This document shows positions 25,840 to 35,117 of a stretch of 64,000 nucleotides of DNA, piece after piece. The notes under the pieces were generated by a model, which searched no databases, was not told the DNA's origin, and was given only the letters and a program-made list of their open reading frames with translations. This DNA comes from an uncultured Flavobacteriaceae bacterium (GTDB lineage Bacteria > Bacteroidota > Bacteroidia > Flavobacteriales > Flavobacteriaceae), in the NCBI GenBank assembly GCA_943787295.1, contig CALSLW010000002.1, positions 1 through 64,000 of the forward strand, read 5' to 3'. Numbering within the stretch: position 1 is the stretch's first letter; every line of letters begins with the position of its first letter. The translations under genes and the position numbers were made by a program.

Positions 25840-26793
25840 TTAATGAGTTACTTCTAAAGAATAAAACTTCACTCTTGCAAAGGCATCTTCATCTCTTGTT
25901 TGGAAATAATTCCCTGCTTTAAAATAATTTTCAAACATTCCCCACTTTTCAATATGAATATTGTTATAAACTTTTGAATGAGCGTCATTTAACACAACTT
26001 CCATTCGCCCATTCGTCACAATTACCTCTAGGGTAAATCGCTCGTGCTCTACCTCAACAGGCATTATATATCCATCGTCGTCTTCCCAGGCGCTGGTGTG
26101 CAATAATGCTTCATTGGTATTACTTAAATCTTTTACTCTTTTGGTTTTAATTCTAATTTGGCCATTTTGCCAATAAATTTTTAAAACAGGAGGTGCATTG
26201 TTATCATTTTCTCCTATTAATTCACGTTGCTCATCGGTTAAACGACCGTGAATTTGCATAACGATTGTGCGGTGATCATTGCCTTGGCTATCCTGTGAAA
26301 CTTCTGTCACAGCAAGTTCACCTCTCATTCTACCTCCTTCTGCAAAGGTCCAATTAACATGATCACTGCCAGAGACCATTTGCTCTCTTAATTCGGTTCT
26401 CGAATAAGTTGCGTTAGGAGTGGTTTCTCCTGGTCTTGTATAAAACACTAATGAACCGTCAATTGAATCGTTGTACATAAAGGGTTTTAAATCATCGTTT
26501 GTAGCATAATTTAAAATTTCTGGGGGTCTTACAGACGAAGGATTATTGATGGGGAGATTAACCTTCCAATGGGTTAAATCAATCTCTGGTAATAGAAATG
26601 AACTTGAAGAAGTAGTCGATGCTTCAGAGGTGTTCCCCTCTGAAGCATTGGTTTGACTACTACTTTGTTGGCTTGAAAGATATTGATCATACAGAGGGAC
26701 TGTTTCTTCTGAAGATCCACAAGCTGTATTCAAGAAAAGGAATACAAAACATCCTAGTGTTAGATAATATCTATTCAAACAGTTATATTTCAT
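25840..26793 (-). CDS. PL7 alginate lyase, lipoprotein
   Basis: A 317-residue polysaccharide lyase family 7 enzyme. Lipobox LNTAC, a Ser/Thr-rich linker (about 25-65), then the catalytic jelly roll (about 68-317). The three PL7 signatures are all present: YSRTELREQ (Arg), VMQIHG (Gln and His), and YFKAGNYFQ (Tyr, Lys). It cuts alginate by beta-elimination, giving unsaturated oligosaccharides. As a lipoprotein it is probably on the cell surface or facing the periplasm. It begins 5 bp after the PKD lipoprotein and is the fourth gene after susC2, so it is part of that operon. It is a close relative of the non-lipidated enzyme at 35118-36059. Confidence 0.95.
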   Translation of the reverse strand: MKYNCLNRYYLTLGCFVFLFLNTACGSSEETVPLYDQYLSSQQSSSQTNASEGNTSEASTTSSSSFLLPEIDLTHWKVNLPINNPSSVRPPEILNYATNDDLKPFMYNDSIDGSLVFYTRPGETTPNATYSRTELREQMVSGSDHVNWTFAEGGRMRGELAVTEVSQDSQGNDHRTIVMQIHGRLTDEQRELIGENDNNAPPVLKIYWQNGQIRIKTKRVKDLSNTNEALLHTSAWEDDDGYIMPVEVEHERFTLEVIVTNGRMEVVLNDAHSKVYNNIHIEKWGMFENYFKAGNYFQTRDEDAFARVKFYSLEVTH

Positions 26794-26798
26794 TTTAT

Positions 26799-27731
26799 TT
26801 ATTCTGCTGGATAGATTTTTACATTATCGATGTATGCATCTTCTGAAGTACATGCCCACATCCAAACTGAAATTAATCCAGAGGCATTCGAAGTAAATTG
26901 TTCTCTAACTAGCGTGAAGTTTCCTTTGCCTAAAGCAGTATCTCCTACATGAGTGATAATTCTTGTAGCTGCTTCAGCATTAACTCCGTCTGTGAAATGA
27001 CCATCAAGGATTTCGACAACAACTCGATCTCCACCTGTAACATCATCTCTATCATCTTTGATCGCATAGCTGTATTCGAGTATATACTCTCTTTCAGCAG
27101 AAACTGTTACAGCTTGGTAGGCATGTCGAGAGTTTGCACTTCTCAAATGCGCCGCTGAAGTAGAATTAGTCCACTTTGCACCTCTTGTTTTAGAATCTGC
27201 AGCTGTTCCATCATACAACATAGGTTCCCCATCTGAACTTCCATTATAAGGGTTTCTCGTTGTTCCGTCAGAAAATACATCTACCTTCCAAGCATCATAA
27301 CTTGAATTCTCAAAATCTCCATTTTCAATGGTTGGTGCAACCGCTGGTGGAATAGGAGGCTCTTCTACATTTATATCTTTAGAAAAAGAATTGGAAACGC
27401 CTAAATTATCAGAGGCAACAAGGGTTACAGTATATCGACCAATTGCAGGGAATTCGTGCGTTGGTTCTGCTTCTGTTGACGTGCCATTATCTCCAAAGTT
27501 CCATGCATAAGTCGTAGCACTCTTTGAAGTGTTAGAGAAGCTATAGATCAAAAAGTTCTCACTTTCAGTTGCAGAAAAACTCGCACTAGGTGGAGTCAAA
27601 TCTGGTAAAGAACCCGCTTCTGGAAGCTCTAGCTCTTCGACACAGCCTACTGTTGTCAACAATAGTGCTGATAAAACAAGACCAAAAAAGGAAGGTCTTT
27701 TTTTATTTGTGATTAATTGTATGTTTTTCAT
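26799..27731 (-). CDS. PKD-domain lipoprotein, probable surface glycan-binding protein
   Basis: A 310-residue lipoprotein with lipobox LTTVGC. One PKD domain (about 45-125, TYAWNFGDNGTST ... FPAIGRYTVTL) precedes a carbohydrate-binding-like beta-sandwich (about 135-310, IENGDFENSSYDAW ... YQAVTVSAEREYILEYSYAI ... AYIDNVKIYPAE). The position directly after SusC-SusD and before the PL7 lyase is where surface glycan-binding proteins (SusE/F equivalents) are found, so alginate binding is inferred. It sits 65 bp after susD2 and 5 bp before the lyase. No catalytic motif is visible. Confidence 0.85.
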   Translation of the reverse strand: MKNIQLITNKKRPSFFGLVLSALLLTTVGCVEELELPEAGSLPDLTPPSASFSATESENFLIYSFSNTSKSATTYAWNFGDNGTSTEAEPTHEFPAIGRYTVTLVASDNLGVSNSFSKDINVEEPPIPPAVAPTIENGDFENSSYDAWKVDVFSDGTTRNPYNGSSDGEPMLYDGTAADSKTRGAKWTNSTSAAHLRSANSRHAYQAVTVSAEREYILEYSYAIKDDRDDVTGGDRVVVEILDGHFTDGVNAEAATRIITHVGDTALGKGNFTLVREQFTSNASGLISVWMWACTSEDAYIDNVKIYPAE

Positions 27732-27796
27732 ATTGTTTTGTATTTAACGTAGACTAAACTTGCGCTTAGCCCACGCATTATTAACTAAGAATGAAA

Positions 27797-29203
27797 TTAA
27801 TATCCAGGGTTTTGTGATAAGGCCCCTTTACTCAATCCTATTTCCACTTGCGGGATAGGGAGTAATAAGTCTGTCGATGAAAAACCATAGCCATTTGTAG
27901 AGGAGAAAGCAGAAAGCACATCTTGTGCAGCCCCCATTCGCATCAAGTCAAATAAACGGTGGTTTTCAAAGGCTAACTCAACACGTCTTTCATTTAATAA
28001 CATGTCTTTAGTTACCTCTGTCACAGCAGTGGGTAATCCAGCACGGTCACGCACCGCTTGAAAAGATGCTAAAGCAGCTGCATCTGTAGTTGCATTGCTT
28101 CCAGCAAGGATAGATTCAACATGCATTAATAATACATCTGCATAGCGAAGAACAATCCAATCATTCCCTGCTTTAGTAGGGTCTGATGCATATACAGGAC
28201 CTAGTTCCCCGTTAGGGAAGTATTTGGCCACTTGATATTCTGTTGCTTGACTTTCGTCTTGACGGAAAGAAACAGCTGTACGGTTACCACCATAAGTATC
28301 AAAAGCAGTACGAATGTCAGCTGTGACATAGTTTACACCAGAAGTTCTTCCTACAGCGTTTAACCATTCTGCAGAAAAATTTTGACTATCGATTCCGCCA
28401 GTTTCATATCCAATAGCAAAAATAGTTTCACTGTTGTCTTCATCATAAAAAACATCGTGGAAGTTACTTTCTAAAGAATAGTTTCCTGTTGCTACAACAT
28501 TTTCAAGTAATGATCTCGCTTCTGCATAGTTTCCACGGGTTAACTCTACTTTAGCTAAAAGCACTTGCGCTCCAGCTTTAGAAGCACGGGTTCTATAGGT
28601 GTTATCTAAACCAGATATCGCCGTGTTTAAATCTGATTGAATTAAATCATAAACGTCATCACTCGCAACTCTAGTATAAGCTACATCTGTGTCTGAAGGA
28701 CCTGTCAGGCTTGTAATTAATGGAATATCTCCATATAATCTAACTAGATTAAAGTAAGCATAGGCACGAACAAATTTTGCCTCAGCTTCAAATTGAGCTG
28801 CAGAAGTACCTGCTGCTTCAAGATTAGCAAGAACAAGGTTTGCTCTAAAAATCACATTGTAAAAGCTTCTGTAATAATCTGCTACAATACCATTTGTCGC
28901 TTCAACAGCAAAACTTTCAAATTGTGCGGCTTCCCCTTCTTGTGCTTTTGTACGAGTGTTGTCACTGCGCATCTCTGTTAAATAAAACTCAACTTGAGTT
29001 GAGTGGTTATCCCCAGCACTAGTGGAGTTCGCACCTTGTAAACCGTCATACATATTTACCACAGCAGTTTCTAACTCTGTTGCATTATTGTAATAGCTCC
29101 CTCCATTAATCGCAGAGGATAAAGCAGGCTCTAAAAAATCGTCTTCACAGGAAGTAATTAACGCTCCCACAAAAAACAATGCTAAATATTTTAAATGTTT
29201 CAT
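27797..29203 (-). CDS. susD: SusD-family glycan-binding lipoprotein, copy 2
   Basis: A 468-residue outer-membrane lipoprotein (lipobox LITSC). SusD features: ANLVLANLEAAG, AEAKFVRAYAYFNLVRLYGDIPL (about 130-155), LLAKVELTRGNYAEA (TPR-like), the C-terminal ERRVELAFENHRLFDLMRM and LLLPIPQVEIGLSKGALSQNPGY. It starts 23 bp after susC2. Together they import oligosaccharides made by the PL7 lyases. It is only distantly similar to copy 1, matching the divergence of the two SusC barrels. Confidence 0.95.
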   Translation of the reverse strand: MKHLKYLALFFVGALITSCEDDFLEPALSSAINGGSYYNNATELETAVVNMYDGLQGANSTSAGDNHSTQVEFYLTEMRSDNTRTKAQEGEAAQFESFAVEATNGIVADYYRSFYNVIFRANLVLANLEAAGTSAAQFEAEAKFVRAYAYFNLVRLYGDIPLITSLTGPSDTDVAYTRVASDDVYDLIQSDLNTAISGLDNTYRTRASKAGAQVLLAKVELTRGNYAEARSLLENVVATGNYSLESNFHDVFYDEDNSETIFAIGYETGGIDSQNFSAEWLNAVGRTSGVNYVTADIRTAFDTYGGNRTAVSFRQDESQATEYQVAKYFPNGELGPVYASDPTKAGNDWIVLRYADVLLMHVESILAGSNATTDAAALASFQAVRDRAGLPTAVTEVTKDMLLNERRVELAFENHRLFDLMRMGAAQDVLSAFSSTNGYGFSSTDLLLPIPQVEIGLSKGALSQNPGY

Positions 29204-29226
29204 AATATATGTTTTTTGTTTATGGA

Positions 29227-32200
29227 TTAAAATTCAACGTTTAATCCTAATGAAATAGTACTAAATATAGGCGATCCAGCACGTTGATATCCCCAGGTTG
29301 TAGGAGAAGTGTTGTTGATCGACTCTGGGTTAAATCCAGTATAATCATCTGCTGTTTTATAAATCAAGTTTTGACCAGATACATATAAACGTGCAGAAGA
29401 TAAATTCAAATTGCTTAAAAGATCAGCATCAAATCTATATCCAATATTTACATTTCTCAAAGAAATGTAAGAAGCGTCTTGAACAATATCATTTGTAAAA
29501 ATCTTTTGCTTGATAAAGCCTTGGTTAGGTGTAGTCGAGGTATTGAAATCCTGACCAGAGTTAAATTGATTAAATAGGTATTGGTCTCCCATGTTTCTTA
29601 CTTGAGCCCCAAGACTAGCTTGAACCATAAAGCTTAAATCAAAGTTGCCATATTTGAACTCATTAGCAAAACTCCAAACGACATCAGCATAAGGATCCCC
29701 TAGGATTGTTTTATCGTCATCGTCAATTAAACCATCTCCATTTAAATCTTTTACATAAACATCTTGTGCTTCTGCTCCAATTGGGTGGAATGGCTCTTTA
29801 ATGTACTCTAAAGGAATGTCCTCGTCAACAACCCATCCATAGAAAGAAGAAATGGGTTGACCTACTTGGTTGATCCATTCTGCAGCACGCTTAGAGTCTA
29901 CATTTTGAATCTGTCCATCTGCCTCTCCAAAGCTTACTAACTCGTTGTCATTAGAAGAGATTAAGAAAGTAGAGTTCCAAGAGAAGTTTTCTGTTGTTAT
30001 ATTTTTTGTTCTTAATTCAACTTCAATACCGCTGTTCTTCACCTCTCCAAGGTTTACAATTGCATTTGTAAACCCTGTGGTAGAAGATATTGGGTTGTTG
30101 ATTAATAATTGATCACTGGTACGCTCATAGTATTCTACAGAACCTGTAATACGGTTATTAAATAAACCAAAATCAACACCAGGGTTCATTTCAATAGAAC
30201 GCTCCCACTGTAATCCAGTGTTGGCAATGTTGATTGGGTTAAATGCTGTTGCTAAAGCTCCATCTACTACTGCAGTAGAAGATTGTAATAAAGATAAGTA
30301 AGGGAAGTTGTTCACTAAAACATCACCTACATTAAAGAATGGGTTTCCAGAAACACCATAACTAAAACGCAGTTTTAATTGATTAATAACACTATTTCCA
30401 CTTAAGAAATCTTCGTTAGAAACAATCCAACCGACAGATGCTGCTGGGAAGTCTCCATACTTAGAGTCTGGTCCAAAAGCAGAATAACCATCACGACGAT
30501 AGCTAATAGATGCTAAGTACTTATTTTTAAACACATAATTCACTCGAGAGATATAAGATATCAAACGTTGCGCATAGTCATACGAATCTGCTGTAACCGT
30601 TGTAGGATCTGCAGCTCCAATATTTTGTAATAGATCTGATGTATATCCTTGTCCAGAAGATGACTCAAATTCAGTATCCCACTTTTCAGCAGAGAAACCT
30701 AAGATAGCATCTAACTCATGACCATTATTTTCAAAATGGTAAGAGAAGAAGTTATCTGATACAAAGTGAATTCTAGTTTGATTAGATACATCATATTGAG
30801 CATTTGACGCACCGTTTCTGTGTGCTTGTACCCCTTGCCAGCGATCACGTTTGGTGTGCTGGAAGTCTCCTAAAAGCGTGGTTTTAAAGTTTAATCCTTT
30901 CGCGATTTTATACTTTGCATAAACGCTTCCATATAATTTGAATTTGTAATCGTTACGATCGCGTTCAATTACTTTGGCCGCTGGGTTAGTGTTTGATGTA
31001 TTAGAAATATCTTGACCACTAGAAACTGCTTGATCATTTGTTAAATCCCAATCATCAAACATACGTTGGATTGCATAGTCTCCTACTTGAGCGTAAGAAT
31101 ATTTTCCACCATCGCGAACACGGTTAACATGTTGAATGGTATTTTCATCTAAATAAGTCGGTAACCAGGGTGTTTGACGTAAAATATCATGGGTAGACCC
31201 ATCAAAACGTCTTCTGTTAGAATAAGAAGGACTTAAATTAACCCCCATAGAGAACTTATCGTTCAATTTAGTGTCGATCTTAAGTTTTAAGTTATACTTC
31301 TTAAAGTCATCTGTTAAGAGTACCCCTTCATCGTGTACATAGTTTAATGCAGTACTGTACTTTGTTTTCTTGTTTCCACCGCGAACAGCAAAAGAGTGAG
31401 AAGTAATGACTCCTCCATCAAAAATAACATCTTGCCAGTCACGATCTACCCCAATTTGTAATTTACGTAAGGTTCTGTTAGAAATACTTCCTTCCCCTCC
31501 CGTAGATGGGTGACTAGAAGCTCTTTCTCTTTCAGCAGAATCTGCAAGAGAAAAATAGTAAGCATCACTTTGGCGAGCCTCTTTAAAACCAGTATAGGTG
31601 TTATAAGAGAATTTTGTTTTTCCTTCTTCACCTTCTTTAGTAGTAATTAAGATTACCCCGTTTGCCCCACGAGAACCATAGATTGCGGCAGATGCAGCAT
31701 CTTTTAGGATTTCAAAAGAAGCAACATCGTTCATATCTAAGTTCCCCAAGTAATCATTATCTACTAAGAGACCATCTACAACGATGGCAGGATCAGAAAC
31801 CCCAGTAATCGAACCTGTACCACGAATACGAATGGTAGGAGCAGAACCTGCTTCCCCTTCTGTAGCGGCGATGTTCACCCCAGATACTTGCCCTACTAAG
31901 GCATCGTCTACACGAGATACGGCGATTTGATCTAGTTTTTCGTTGGTTACTTTAGAAATTGATCCAGTAAGATTAGACTTTCTTTGTGTACCATATCCTG
32001 TTACTACAATTTCATCTAATTCTTGAAGATCTTGTTCCAAGGTAGAATTAATACTGTCTTGACCTGTAAAAGGAATGACTTGCGTTTTATACCCAATGTA
32101 GGAGATTTCTACATTTTGTCCGTTGTTTACTTCGATAGAGAAATTTCCATCAAAATCTGAAGTTGTTCCATTGTTTGTACCTTGAACCAAGACAGTAGCT

Positions 32201-32316
32201 CCTGGGATTGGCTGCCCGTCAGAACCAACAATAGTTCCACTTACTTGTGTTTGCGCATAGGATAAAAGCATCCCACAAAACACAAAGAAAAGCGTTAGTT
32301 GCGATTTAATTTTCAT
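29227..32316 (-). CDS. susC: SusC-family TonB-dependent outer-membrane transporter, copy 2
   Basis: A 1029-residue importer. Signal peptide MKIKSQLTLFFVFCGMLLSYA, carboxypeptidase D regulatory-like domain (about 23-97), EIVVTGYGTQRKSN, plug with FEILKDAASAAIYGSRGANG, and a C-terminal barrel ending ISLGLNVEF. It heads the operon susC2-susD2-PKD-PL7(-GntR), controlled by three tandem operators at 32499-32536 and a promoter box at 32534-32561. The first 200 residues are strongly similar to SusC copy 1. Alginate oligosaccharide transport is inferred from operon content. Confidence 0.96.
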   Translation of the reverse strand: MKIKSQLTLFFVFCGMLLSYAQTQVSGTIVGSDGQPIPGATVLVQGTNNGTTSDFDGNFSIEVNNGQNVEISYIGYKTQVIPFTGQDSINSTLEQDLQELDEIVVTGYGTQRKSNLTGSISKVTNEKLDQIAVSRVDDALVGQVSGVNIAATEGEAGSAPTIRIRGTGSITGVSDPAIVVDGLLVDNDYLGNLDMNDVASFEILKDAASAAIYGSRGANGVILITTKEGEEGKTKFSYNTYTGFKEARQSDAYYFSLADSAERERASSHPSTGGEGSISNRTLRKLQIGVDRDWQDVIFDGGVITSHSFAVRGGNKKTKYSTALNYVHDEGVLLTDDFKKYNLKLKIDTKLNDKFSMGVNLSPSYSNRRRFDGSTHDILRQTPWLPTYLDENTIQHVNRVRDGGKYSYAQVGDYAIQRMFDDWDLTNDQAVSSGQDISNTSNTNPAAKVIERDRNDYKFKLYGSVYAKYKIAKGLNFKTTLLGDFQHTKRDRWQGVQAHRNGASNAQYDVSNQTRIHFVSDNFFSYHFENNGHELDAILGFSAEKWDTEFESSSGQGYTSDLLQNIGAADPTTVTADSYDYAQRLISYISRVNYVFKNKYLASISYRRDGYSAFGPDSKYGDFPAASVGWIVSNEDFLSGNSVINQLKLRFSYGVSGNPFFNVGDVLVNNFPYLSLLQSSTAVVDGALATAFNPINIANTGLQWERSIEMNPGVDFGLFNNRITGSVEYYERTSDQLLINNPISSTTGFTNAIVNLGEVKNSGIEVELRTKNITTENFSWNSTFLISSNDNELVSFGEADGQIQNVDSKRAAEWINQVGQPISSFYGWVVDEDIPLEYIKEPFHPIGAEAQDVYVKDLNGDGLIDDDDKTILGDPYADVVWSFANEFKYGNFDLSFMVQASLGAQVRNMGDQYLFNQFNSGQDFNTSTTPNQGFIKQKIFTNDIVQDASYISLRNVNIGYRFDADLLSNLNLSSARLYVSGQNLIYKTADDYTGFNPESINNTSPTTWGYQRAGSPIFSTISLGLNVEF

Positions 32317-32498
32317 TTATTGTTTGTTTGTTTTTACATTAAAATAAAATTCATCTCAAAAGAGATGATGGCACATCAACTGTTTTTTTTAGCAAAATCT
32401 AGATTTTACTAAAAAGCGTTGAGGCGGTATCGTTGATTACTTTTGACTAAAAAAGCAATACAGGAGAAAGGTTAGCCCTCCTTTTAATATTGTTTTAT

Positions 32499-32536
32499 TT
32501 GGGATGCCAATTTGGAAAACCAAACTGGTTTACCAA
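32499..32536. promoter_or_regulatory. Three tandem GntR-type operators (array d)
   Basis: TTGGGATGCCAA (32499), TTGGAAAACCAA (32512) and CTGGTTTACCAA (32525), each 13 bp apart. The last one overlaps the -7 box of the susC2 promoter on the minus strand. KdgF lies upstream of it with its stop 47 bp away. Confidence 0.83.
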
Positions 32537-32561
32537 ATATAAAAAAATTATTATACATCAA
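32534..32561 (-). promoter_or_regulatory. Probable promoter of the susC2 operon
   Basis: Minus-strand TTTG (TTG at 32561-32559), 17-base spacer and TATATTTG (32541-32534), a full match to the flavobacterial consensus, overlapping operator 3 of array d. Leader to the SusC start about 210 bases. Confidence 0.65.
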
Positions 32562-32582
32562 AGAGGATGTTAATAAAATTAT

Positions 32583-32930
32583 TTATTCCATAAAATCATC
32601 ACGGATAGGGCTAAAGACATCGATTAATTCTCCTGCTTCAGAACATACTGCACCATGCAGCGCATTCGTTGGTATATAGAAGCTGTCTCCTGATTTTAAA
32701 GTTTTTGTCTCTCCATCGATAGTTACATCGAAAGATCCAGAGGCCACATAAGTCACCTGTGAGTGTGGGTGCTGATGCATTGGACCTACCCCCCCTTTTT
32801 CAAAGGCAACATGGACTAGCATGATCTTATCATCATAGCCCATGATTTTACGTTTAACACCCTCTCCTACTGTTTCCCATTCCATGTCTTTGGTCAACAA
32901 AAAAGATTTACTTGTTCCGAAACTTTTCAT
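32583..32930 (-). CDS. kdgF: KdgF-type cupin, unsaturated uronate linearising protein
   Basis: A 115-residue single-domain cupin. The metal-binding residues are visible in HQHPHSQ (two His and a Gln) and the later His in NALHGAV, matching KdgF, which speeds the ring opening of unsaturated monouronates to the linear keto form (DEHU from alginate). It is cytoplasmic, with no signal peptide. It lies 57 bp after the double-PL7 gene, so it is probably co-transcribed from array e, and ahead of the susC2 promoter. The role is well supported by family and context. Confidence 0.92.
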   Translation of the reverse strand: MKSFGTSKSFLLTKDMEWETVGEGVKRKIMGYDDKIMLVHVAFEKGGVGPMHQHPHSQVTYVASGSFDVTIDGETKTLKSGDSFYIPTNALHGAVCSEAGELIDVFSPIRDDFME

Positions 32931-32987
32931 TTATAGTTGTTGTTTAGTTATAGTTAGTGTTTTTGCTATTATATTACAATGTTAGAA

Positions 32988-35000
32988 TTACTGTTGTGGA
33001 GGAGTTCCAGGGCCTACCGTTGAATCTCTAAACCAAACCTCAGTATAACTTCCGTTTTCATACTGTTTAGCAATATCTCCCCCATAGGTTTCAGCACCAG
33101 TGTGCCATACCATATTCTTTTCTGGGTCTTTCCCGTTTGTTTGGTTATACGCGCCTTGTTTAAAATAATTTAGTTCTCCTTTGTAAGCCGTTATCCGCTC
33201 TGTCCCGTCTTGTCTTAGCGGTCCAAACAAGGTCTTTACCTGTTTTGGTAAATCAGTTTTGTTCACATACTCCGACGCGATCAGATTCTTAGTGAAGGTT
33301 TTTGTTTGATGGTTTTGGCTTTTAAAGGTCAAATACATAATTCCTTCATAGACGTTTACCTCATAACTAAACTCTTCTCCCAGTTTAATTCCATCTTCAG
33401 GTTCAGCAGGATAGTCGTCTTTTCTTGTTCCAACAACAGCCATATCATGCCCCCAAATAGCAGTAGAGAAATCCCATCTCCCAGAATTATCTTCCCCTGC
33501 TGTGTTAATTTCATAATTCCAGAAGACAGATCCTTTTTCCTGCCCTGGGAATTTTTTATAATACAATTTAAAAGGTTCATTTTCATGTCCTTCTCCACTG
33601 TGAATTTGTCCAACAACGGTGGAAAAAGAGGCAGCAACTCTAGCATCTCCAGTGGTGGAGACATGTATTACCCTGCAGGTCCCTGTTAGCTTTCCACCTT
33701 CTTCTGGAACCCATTCTCTTTTTTCGTGTAGTTCTGTTCTAGTATTGCTTGAGTTAGGAGAAGTTACCCCCGAGTTAGGAGTTTTAAATGCTACCCAACG
33801 TCTTGTTCCGTCTATAACAGTATAGAAAAAGTCTTTATTTTCAAAGTCAACAAGATTGTTTTCTCTTGTACCATCTCCCATTAATATTTTAAACTTATCC
33901 ATAAAAGGAATGACTTGGCTGGGGTAAACGGTCTTTTTACTTAAATCGTCATTTGCAGCGAAATAACCCTCATTTGAATAAGCCTTATCACTGATTTCAA
34001 GCTTCGCTGATTTAAACCATACCTCAGCATAATTCCCATCTGCATATTGTTTTTGAAGATCTCCTCCATGGGTTTCAGCGCCAGAACACCACACTCTATT
34101 GACTTGAGGACTCTTCCCATTGGTTTGATTATAACTGCCCAATTTAAAGAACAAGCCTTGATCTGTATAGGCGTTTTCACGTTCAATACCATCTTGTCCT
34201 ATCGGAAAAAACAACTCCTTTACTTGAGTAGGAATGTCTTCTTTTGTTTTAAATTCAGAATCAATTAAATCCTTAGTAAAGGTTTTGGTTTCGTGTCCTT
34301 CACTTGAAAAGGTGAGGTACATCATTCCATCTTTTACTTCAACCTCATAACTAAACTCTTCCCCCAATTCGATTCCCTCTTCTGGTTCCTCTGGATAGGT
34401 GTTTTCATCTGTGCCTATAACAGAGAAATCATAGCCCCAAATGGGATAAGAATAATCCCATCTTCCTGAATTGTCTTCTCCAGCCGTATTGATTTCATAA
34501 TTCCAAAAAACCGACCCCTTAGTATGGCCAGGGAATTTTTTATAATACAATTTAAAGGGCTCATTTTCATGTCCATCTGCACTGTGAATCTGCCCCACTA
34601 CTACTGAATAACTTGCGGCCACTCGAGCATCGCCCGTAACAGCAACTTGATTTACTTTGAGTGCTGCGCTTAATTTTGCATTGGTCATGGGGGACCACTT
34701 TTTTAACTGAGCAAGTTCTGTCCTTGTGTTATTAGAAGTTCCATGGGTATTCCCGGCATTTGGAGTTTTGAACACAACCCAGTTTTCTTTTCCTTCATTA
34801 GTGGCATAAAAGAAATCTTTATTCTCATATTTAAGTGCTTGACCTACATTCGATCCATCGCCTAAAATCAAGTTAAAATGCTTGAATATTGGGATTACAT
34901 CATTAGCCTTTAAATCAGGCTGATTAGTATTGTTACATCCAGCTAAAGAAATAAATGCAATCAATAATAAGTAACGAAAAGCAAAGATTAATTTTGTCAT
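32988..35000 (-). CDS. Lipoprotein with two tandem PL7 alginate lyase domains
   Basis: The start at 35000 (MTKLIFAFRYLLL, lipobox ISLAGC) is preferred. The longer frame to 35081 would run through the operators. The mature protein, about 670 residues, contains two PL7-like jelly-roll domains, roughly 35-340 and 350-665, which are clearly duplicated: NTRTEL(A/H), VGQIHS with the following HENEPFKLYYKKFPG, and FFKLGSYNQTN / YFKQGAYNQTN occur once in each. The repeats share long identical stretches, including SVFWNYEINTAGEDNSGRWD. The QIH and Y-x-K-x-G signatures are those of PL7 (exolytic AlyA5-like type is a guess). A two-lyase lipoprotein at the surface may grip and cut the chain processively. 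Operators at 35020-35044 are directly upstream. Confidence 0.9.
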   Translation of the reverse strand: MTKLIFAFRYLLLIAFISLAGCNNTNQPDLKANDVIPIFKHFNLILGDGSNVGQALKYENKDFFYATNEGKENWVVFKTPNAGNTHGTSNNTRTELAQLKKWSPMTNAKLSAALKVNQVAVTGDARVAASYSVVVGQIHSADGHENEPFKLYYKKFPGHTKGSVFWNYEINTAGEDNSGRWDYSYPIWGYDFSVIGTDENTYPEEPEEGIELGEEFSYEVEVKDGMMYLTFSSEGHETKTFTKDLIDSEFKTKEDIPTQVKELFFPIGQDGIERENAYTDQGLFFKLGSYNQTNGKSPQVNRVWCSGAETHGGDLQKQYADGNYAEVWFKSAKLEISDKAYSNEGYFAANDDLSKKTVYPSQVIPFMDKFKILMGDGTRENNLVDFENKDFFYTVIDGTRRWVAFKTPNSGVTSPNSSNTRTELHEKREWVPEEGGKLTGTCRVIHVSTTGDARVAASFSTVVGQIHSGEGHENEPFKLYYKKFPGQEKGSVFWNYEINTAGEDNSGRWDFSTAIWGHDMAVVGTRKDDYPAEPEDGIKLGEEFSYEVNVYEGIMYLTFKSQNHQTKTFTKNLIASEYVNKTDLPKQVKTLFGPLRQDGTERITAYKGELNYFKQGAYNQTNGKDPEKNMVWHTGAETYGGDIAKQYENGSYTEVWFRDSTVGPGTPPQQ

Positions 35001-35019
35001 TGTGGTGTTTATAAAATTA

Positions 35020-35044
35020 TTGGTTCTCCAAATTGGTATACCAA
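35020..35044. promoter_or_regulatory. Two GntR-type operators between divergent PL7 genes (array e)
   Basis: TTGGTTCTCCAA (35020-35031) and TTGGTATACCAA (35033-35044) are 13 bp apart, the second a perfect palindrome. They lie 20 bp before the double-PL7 start on the minus strand and 74 bp before the PL7 start on the plus strand, so they can control both directions. A TATATTGG box overlaps the second unit on the minus strand. Confidence 0.82.
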
Positions 35045-35117
35045 TATAGTGGAAATATGATTTTAATCCTTTAATTTTCAATAAAAATTATTTTCCTCCT
35101 TAAAAAATAGACATACA

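Noticed and set aside
33306-33825. Plus-strand frames opposite the double-PL7 gene.
   Set aside because: They overlap a strongly supported PL7 gene and show no family features.
35001-35081. Longer N-terminus for the double-PL7 protein.
   Set aside because: It would be translated through the operators and would put 27 residues before a clean lipoprotein signal peptide.
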